This document shows positions 59,314-64,000 of a stretch of 64,000 nucleotides of DNA, piece after piece. The DNA is from Promineifilum sp019695075 (GTDB lineage: Bacteria > Chloroflexota > Anaerolineae > Promineifilales > Promineifilaceae), in assembly GCA_026129185.1 (NCBI GenBank), contig JAHCIO010000024.1, positions 1 to 64,000 on the forward strand. Direction: 5' to 3'. The notes below the pieces were generated by a model, which worked only from the letters and a program-made list of their open reading frames with translations, was not told the DNA's origin and made no database searches. Both the position numbers and the translations under genes were made by a program. The first letter of the stretch is position 1, and each line of letters opens with the position of its first letter.

Positions 59314-60309
59314 CTAGCGCCGCTCGTCCTTCTGACTGGGCTTCAGCTTGTTGCTCAGCCAGCCGCCGAGCACCTGCTCGCCCAGCGACGGCCGCTCCAC
59401 GGGCGAGTCCGCCACCTCGACCCACTCGTTGGCCTCGCGTTCGCGCATCCAGCGCTCGCGCTGCACCAGCAGTCCGGCCAGCGTCAGATCGATGGCGTCG
59501 CGGTCGCCCTCCTGGATGAGCCGGCGGATGAGCGTCAGCTCGTTCAGCATCGCGTCGAGCCAGCGCAGGACGGCGGCGCGGTCGTTTAGGATCATACTGG
59601 TGATGTCCGCGCCGCGCAGCAGCGGCTGGGTGGCGACGGCAAACGAAGGGTTGGCAAAGCGCAGGATGTCGCGCCAGGCAGTTGACTTTTGCACCGCGCC
59701 GAAAAGCGCCGCGGCCACCAGACCGGGCAACGTCTCCACGGCCTGGGCCAGGCTGTCGTACTCCAGCGGATCGACGAAGTAGGGCAGCGCCCCCAGCAGG
59801 CGGCCGAAGTTCACCGCCGTATCGACCGCGCCCGGCGCGGCCTTGGCCGAGGGTAGCAGGCAGAAGATGCTGTTGCGGAACAGGTCGGGCGTGGCCGCGG
59901 CCGGCTCGTCGCGGCCGTCGTTCAGGTAGGTCGCCGACAACACGGGCACGACGCCGACGTAGTGGCCGTTCTTGAGGTGCTTGTCGGCCCAGCGCAGGCT
60001 CTGCGCCTTCAGCGGGGCCACGTCGAGCACCAGGGCGTGCGGCTGCACGTCCTCGCCGATGACCATGAGCGTATTCTCCAGATCCGCCAACGGCACGGCC
60101 AACACCAGGATGTCGGCCGCCGACGCCGCGGTGACGAGGTTCCATTCCACGCGGTCGACGGCCGCCCATTTGTCCTTGGCGTCCTCGGCCAGTTCGCGCG
60201 CCCGGTCGTGGCCAACGATGGTCAGGCCGACGTTGGCCGCCCGCAGCGCCTGGCCGATGGACACGCCAACGCGGCCCATCCCCACAATCGTCACCGTCTG
60301 TGCCTTCAT
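59314..60309 (-). CDS. Prephenate/arogenate dehydrogenase-like protein
   Basis: The 331-residue protein has an N-terminal Rossmann motif VTIVGMGRVGVSIGQAL (GxGxxG) and the TyrA-type helical second domain (LPGLVAAALFGAVQ, LNDRAAVLRWLDAMLNEL). The usual catalytic His/Arg motif is hard to place, so it may be a prephenate dehydrogenase relative of other function. It belongs to an operon with a glycosyltransferase and HD protein, not with aromatic-pathway genes. It lies 12 bases after the HD gene. Confidence 0.8.
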   Translation of the reverse strand: MKAQTVTIVGMGRVGVSIGQALRAANVGLTIVGHDRARELAEDAKDKWAAVDRVEWNLVTAASAADILVLAVPLADLENTLMVIGEDVQPHALVLDVAPLKAQSLRWADKHLKNGHYVGVVPVLSATYLNDGRDEPAAATPDLFRNSIFCLLPSAKAAPGAVDTAVNFGRLLGALPYFVDPLEYDSLAQAVETLPGLVAAALFGAVQKSTAWRDILRFANPSFAVATQPLLRGADITSMILNDRAAVLRWLDAMLNELTLIRRLIQEGDRDAIDLTLAGLLVQRERWMREREANEWVEVADSPVERPSLGEQVLGGWLSNKLKPSQKDERR

Positions 60310-60321
60310 GTCGCGTCTCCT

Positions 60322-60834
60322 CTAGTTCTGATCATCGGCCCATTGCAGGGCGCGCAGGGCTTCGTCGCCGGCCGCCCCGCCGGGCTTGTCCGCGTGGCGA
60401 CGGATGAGGTCAACCACGGCGGCGCGCGCGCCGGCCGCCGCGGCCATCTCCGCGCCCCAGGCCGGGTGCTGGGCGCGCACGACGAACGGCCGCCGCCAGC
60501 CCTCGGCCGGCCCCGCGCCCCACTGCGCCGTCCGTTGCGGCAGCAGCACCGCGCCGACGACGATAACGGTGCGGTCCCAGGCCGTCAGCGGATAGCGCGT
60601 TTTGCCCACGTCGTGCAGCAGCGCCGCAGCCAGCAGATCGGGATCATTATAGCCCGCCCCGCGCAGGTCGCCTAAGACGCGCACACTGTGCCATTGGTCG
60701 GCCAACGACAGGCGCGCGAAGAGGGCTTGCTCGGCCGGCGACAGTACGGCGGCAACCTCCCTCTCCGCCGCCGCGCTCAGCGGGCCGGCGGTCAGGTTGT
60801 TCTTCAGTTGGCGCAAGCGATAGCGCAGGCCCAC
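60322..60834 (-). CDS. HD-domain phosphohydrolase
   Basis: This 170-residue protein has the HD metal motif: a first His in WHSVRVLGDL, LLAAALLHDVGKTRY (HD), and later His/Asp residues (HADKPGG). The family hydrolyses phosphate esters of nucleotides. The substrate is unknown. GTG 60834 lies immediately after the protease stop, with one base between; the longer TTG frame (60861) overlaps the protease gene. Confidence 0.8.
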   Translation of the reverse strand: MGLRYRLRQLKNNLTAGPLSAAAEREVAAVLSPAEQALFARLSLADQWHSVRVLGDLRGAGYNDPDLLAAALLHDVGKTRYPLTAWDRTVIVVGAVLLPQRTAQWGAGPAEGWRRPFVVRAQHPAWGAEMAAAAGARAAVVDLIRRHADKPGGAAGDEALRALQWADDQN

Positions 60835-60835
60835 G

Positions 60836-61480
60836 TTAGAGGCCCAGGCTACTACCGCCAATGAGCAATTGCAGCAAGGCCACCGCGGGCAGACCGACGA
60901 GAACGTTCAGCACCGCCGGCACGAAGAAGACCACGGCCATGAGGATGAGAAACCCGAACTGCTCCAACGGGCGCAGCCGGTAGACCAGCTCGCTCGGCAG
61001 TATGGCGTAGAGGATCTTGGAGCCGTCCAGCGGCGGGATGGGGATGAGGTTGAAGAAGGCCAGGATCAGGTTGATCCAGATGAACTCCGACATCAGCAGC
61101 GACAGCGAAAACGCGCCGGAACTCTGCACGAAGGACACCAGCCCCAGGCGGAAGAAAACGGCAGCGATGGCGGCCATGAGTAGATTGGAGATGGGGCCGG
61201 CGGCGGCGACGATGGCCATCGAGGTGCGCGGGTTGCCGCGCATGTTCATCGGGTTGATCATGACCGGCTTGGCCCAGCCGAAACCGGCGATGATGAGCAG
61301 CAGCGTGCCGATGGGATCAAGGTGCTTGAGCGGGTTGAGCGTGATCCGGCCCATGCGGCGCGGCGTGGGGTCGCCCAGGTAGTCGGCCGTCACCGCGTGC
61401 GACAATTCATGCACGGTGAAGGCAATAATCAGGACGACAACGCGAGCGATGATGATGCTGACATCGGGCAAATTGAGCAT
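60836..61480 (-). CDS. Site-2 protease-family zinc metalloprotease (M50)
   Basis: The 214-residue membrane protein carries the zinc motif AFTVHELSHAVTADYLGD (HExxH) and the second site NLIPIPPLDGSKIL (NxxPxPxLDG), with NPMNMRGNPRTSMAIVAAAGP between; five to six hydrophobic segments. These short rhomboid-like M50 proteins cleave proteins in the membrane; the substrate is unknown. It opens the operon leading to the HD, TyrA-like and glycosyltransferase genes. Confidence 0.92.
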   Translation of the reverse strand: MLNLPDVSIIIARVVVLIIAFTVHELSHAVTADYLGDPTPRRMGRITLNPLKHLDPIGTLLLIIAGFGWAKPVMINPMNMRGNPRTSMAIVAAAGPISNLLMAAIAAVFFRLGLVSFVQSSGAFSLSLLMSEFIWINLILAFFNLIPIPPLDGSKILYAILPSELVYRLRPLEQFGFLILMAVVFFVPAVLNVLVGLPAVALLQLLIGGSSLGL

Positions 61481-61566
61481 GATGTTTCTCTTGGCCAGCT
61501 TCCAGCGTCATCTGGCCACATGATAAGTATACAGACTATACGCATCGGGCGCGAGAGGGATGCGCG

Positions 61567-61587
61567 GGACGGGTTACCAACCCGTCC
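61567..61587. repeat. Short hairpin GGACGGGTT type
   Basis: GGACGGGTT/AACCCGTCC around ACC, ending 4 bases before the ABC ATPase stop codon. It resembles the GACGGGTC palindrome at 27943 and may end the transcript. Confidence 0.7.
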
Positions 61588-61591
61588 TACA

Positions 61592-62641
61592 CTACACTGC
61601 GTAGACTTGCAACTGCTCCGGCGAGACCCGAACGCGCACGCGCTCGCCGGGGCGATGGTCATAGTCGCCCGTGACCTCGAACAGCAGCCGCTCGCCGCCG
61701 GCCACCAGCCACACCTGGCAGAAGCGCCCGCGGAAGGCCACGGCGTCGATGACCCCGTCGATGACGTTGACGTCGCCCGCGCCATCGCCTGCCGGCGGGG
61801 CCGCCTGGTCGAGCGCCGGCCGCACGAGCAGGGTTACGGCCGGGCCGCGGGCGGGCGACGGCGGCCGGAAGCGGCCGGCGGCGGTGACAACCAGCCCACC
61901 CGCGTCCACCCGGCCCGGCAGGAGGTTCTCGAACCCCAGGAAGCGGGCCACGAACGGCGTCGCCGGATGGTCATAGACGGCCGGCGGCCGGCCGAACTGC
62001 TCGATGCGCCCGGCGTTCATCACCGCCAGCTGGTCGGCCACCGCGAAAGCCTCGGTCTGGTCGTGGGTGACGTAAACGGCGGTCATGCCCACGCGCTTGA
62101 GGATGGCGCGCACGTCCAGCATCAGCCGCTCGCGCAGCGCCCGGTCGAGCGCACCCATCGGTTCGTCGAGCATCAGCAGCCGCGGCCCGGGAGCCAGCGC
62201 CCGCGCCAATGCCACCCGCTGCTGCTCGCCGCCGGAGAGCCGGCCGATCTCCCGCTGCTCGAAGCCGGCCAGATCAACCGTGGCCAGCATCGCCGTGACC
62301 CGCGCGGCGATCTCCGCGGCCGGCCGGCGGCGCATCCGCAGCCCGAAGGCGACGTTGTCGAAGACGTTCTTGTGCGGGAAGAGGGCAAAGTCCTGGAACA
62401 TCATGCCGAAATCGCGCGTGTGGGGCGGCACGCCGGCCAGGTCGCGGCCGTCGAAGCGCACCACGCCGCGGTCGGGCGTCTCCAGCCCGGCGATGAGGCG
62501 CAACAGCGTCGTCTTGCCGCAGCCCGACGGGCCGAGCAGGCACAGGATGTCGCCCTCGGCCAGGTCAAGGCTGACGCCAGCCACGGCGCTCGTCCCCGGC
62601 GCAAACGACTTGGCCACGTCACGCACTTCCAGCAGAGCCAT
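61592..62641 (-). CDS. ABC importer ATPase, iron/thiamine type
   Basis: The 349-residue ATPase has Walker A LLGPSGCGKTT, Q-loop, signature LSGGEQQRVALARAL, Walker B RLLMLDEPMGALD and H-loop VTHDQTEAF, followed by a TOBE-type C-terminal region (about 240-349). It powers an importer of the Fe(III)/thiamine/spermidine type. It lies 5 bases after the permease gene. The binding protein is outside the window. Substrate is not determined. Confidence 0.92.
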   Translation of the reverse strand: MALLEVRDVAKSFAPGTSAVAGVSLDLAEGDILCLLGPSGCGKTTLLRLIAGLETPDRGVVRFDGRDLAGVPPHTRDFGMMFQDFALFPHKNVFDNVAFGLRMRRRPAAEIAARVTAMLATVDLAGFEQREIGRLSGGEQQRVALARALAPGPRLLMLDEPMGALDRALRERLMLDVRAILKRVGMTAVYVTHDQTEAFAVADQLAVMNAGRIEQFGRPPAVYDHPATPFVARFLGFENLLPGRVDAGGLVVTAAGRFRPPSPARGPAVTLLVRPALDQAAPPAGDGAGDVNVIDGVIDAVAFRGRFCQVWLVAGGERLLFEVTGDYDHRPGERVRVRVSPEQLQVYAV

Positions 62642-62646
62642 CGCCT

Positions 62647-64000
62647 CTAGAACTCCCCCTCGCCGCCGACACGGAAGTGCTCAATGGCCACAAAGGCCAC
62701 AGCGCAGACCAGCAGCAGCAGGACACTCATGGCCAGCGCCTGTCCGTAATTGAGCGCGCCCGGCTGACCCAGAAAGCGGTAGATGGCGATGGGCAGCGTC
62801 GGCGTCTCCGGCCGGACGAGGAAGATGGTCGCGCCGAACTCACCCATGCTGATGGTGAAGGCGAACAGCGCCCCCACCAGCAGCGGCCGGCGGATGAGCG
62901 GCCAATCGACCTCGCGCCAGACGCGCCAGCCGTCGGCCCCCATGACCGCGGCAGCCTCGCGCAACGACGGCAGGATACTGCGGAAGCCGGGCAGGACGCT
63001 ACGCAGCACAAACGGCGCGGCGACGACGGCGTGGGCGATGGGCAACAGCAGGATCGACCCGCGCAGGTTGAGCGGCGGCCGGCCCAGGGCGATCAGGTAG
63101 CCCAGGCCCAGCGTCACCGCCGAGGTAGCCAGCGGCAGCATCAGCAGCGGGTCGAGCAGGCGAGCCAGGGCGACGCGCCCGCGGTGGCCGCCCTGCGGCC
63201 CGCGCTCCCAGCGCGTCAGTAGTTGCGCCGTGATCAGCCCCAGGGCCACGGCCAGCAGCGTCGCCGTCAGGGCGATGGCGACCGAGTTGCGGATGGCGGC
63301 CACGGGCGGCACGAAAAAGAGCGAGTCGTCGCGGTTGGTGAACAGCGCCCGGTAGTAGGCCAGCGTCGGCCCGGCCGCCCCGCGCAGCGAACGGCCCACC
63401 AGCGCCAGCAGCGGCGCGCCGATGAGCACCAGGATGGCCGCGGCGTTGCCGGCGACCAACAGCCGTTCGCGCGGCGTGCGCACCGGCCGCTCGATAGCCT
63501 GCCGCGCCCCCAGCCGCAGAGCGCGCGTCACCCGCAGCTGCGTGCGCGTGTAGCCGGCCATGAGGATAAAGGTGAACAGGATTTGCCACAGCGACAGGGC
63601 CGCGGCCACGGGCAGGTTGAAGAGGTTGACCGCCTGGCGGTAGATTTCGACCTCCAGCGTGGCGAAGTGCGGCCCGCCCAGGACGACGATGACGCCGAAG
63701 CTGGTGAAGGTGAAGGTGAAGACCAGCGCCGCCGCGGCCAGGAGTGCCGGGCGCAATAGCGGCAGCGTGACCGTCAGGAAGGCCCGCGCCGGTGACGCCC
63801 CCAGCATCTGCGCCGCCTGCGACAGCGACGGCGGCAAGTTCTGCCAGTAGGCGCTCAGCAGGCGCAGGGCGACGCTATAGTTATAGAAGACGTGGGCCAA
63901 CAGGATGATCCACACCGTCTGCGACAGGCGAATGGGCGGCGCGTCCAGCGCCAGCAGGCGCATCAGCCAGACGTTGAGCACGCCCGTCGGCCCGACCAGA
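62647..64000 (-). CDS. ABC importer permease, two-domain (partial)
   Basis: The frame stays open to the right edge, so the N-terminus is missing (about 451 codons seen; the shorter GTG at 63981 lies within LVGPTGVLNVW and is not the real start). It carries two BPD-type permease halves with EAA loops (QAAQMLGASPARAFLTVTLPLLRP and REAAAVMGADGWRVWREVDWPLIRRP), the layout of ThiP/FbpB permeases. The second half ends at residue SMGEFGATIFLVRPETPTLP. It works with the downstream ATPase. Confidence 0.9.
   Translation of the reverse strand, partial: LVGPTGVLNVWLMRLLALDAPPIRLSQTVWIILLAHVFYNYSVALRLLSAYWQNLPPSLSQAAQMLGASPARAFLTVTLPLLRPALLAAAALVFTFTFTSFGVIVVLGGPHFATLEVEIYRQAVNLFNLPVAAALSLWQILFTFILMAGYTRTQLRVTRALRLGARQAIERPVRTPRERLLVAGNAAAILVLIGAPLLALVGRSLRGAAGPTLAYYRALFTNRDDSLFFVPPVAAIRNSVAIALTATLLAVALGLITAQLLTRWERGPQGGHRGRVALARLLDPLLMLPLATSAVTLGLGYLIALGRPPLNLRGSILLLPIAHAVVAAPFVLRSVLPGFRSILPSLREAAAVMGADGWRVWREVDWPLIRRPLLVGALFAFTISMGEFGATIFLVRPETPTLPIAIYRFLGQPGALNYGQALAMSVLLLLVCAVAFVAIEHFRVGGEGEF

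Noticed and set aside
58094..60169. Very long version (691 residues) of the glycosyltransferase
   Set aside because: The first 290 residues are an Arg/Gly-rich out-of-frame reading of the TyrA-like gene; the GT fold begins at LRVLMIAP.

Overview
The window is about 67% GC and looks like a chromosomal segment of a Chloroflexota bacterium, probably class Anaerolineae or a relative. Pointers are a joined str-S10-spc-alpha ribosomal operon without map or infA, a single-chain E1 2-oxoacid dehydrogenase, a Leu T-box in front of leuS, frequent GTG/TTG starts, lipoproteins with no sign of an outer-membrane gene set, and many short hairpin repeats. The phylum assignment is inference from gene content, not from a search.

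Layout. 1-1242 (-): partial lipoprotein with SH3 and propeller-like regions. 1429-8290 (+): a tightly overlapping operon of UbiD decarboxylase, CPA1 antiporter, universal stress protein, aconitase X, CPA2 antiporter and a PII-like protein; UbiD plus aconitase X is the enzyme pair of the archaeal-type mevalonate route. 8324-13763: tRNA-Val, a lipoprotein, fused E1 and E2 of a 2-oxoacid dehydrogenase complex, and an orphan HicB. 13760-20765: thioesterase, DUF1028 protein, folC-lon, a small membrane protein and an MFS permease. 20974-25702: map, a LysE-type exporter, then leuS behind a T-box leader with a tRNA-Ala gene inside it, and a second tRNA-Ala upstream. 25801-32035: a SelW-like selenoprotein with in-frame UGA, a hydrolase, trmB, an ABC exporter, an SH3 protein and mazG.

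32082-53512 (-) is one continuous run of 36 genes from rpsL to rpsI, including fusA, tuf, secY, adk, rpoA and truA. It is preceded by a good sigma70-type promoter at 53869-53896. rpoB (53978-57913) lies directly upstream with its own promoter and no rpoC beside it. 58094-61480 (-) is an operon of site-2 protease, HD protein, TyrA-like dehydrogenase and glycosyltransferase. 61592-64000 (-) holds the ATPase and a truncated permease of an iron/thiamine-type ABC importer.

Two things stand out. First, the leuS leader has a complete T-box stem I with a CUC (Leu) specifier and a complete antiterminator/terminator, but an intact tRNA-Ala(GGC) gene sits between them on a 7-bp stem; the whole is co-transcribed from a tRNA promoter. 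Second, hairpin elements built from degenerate 7-base (once 8-base) words recur throughout. They lie in the spacers of the otherwise compact ribosomal operon, supply the last codons and stop of lon, and occur in frame as both interdomain linkers of the E2 protein.
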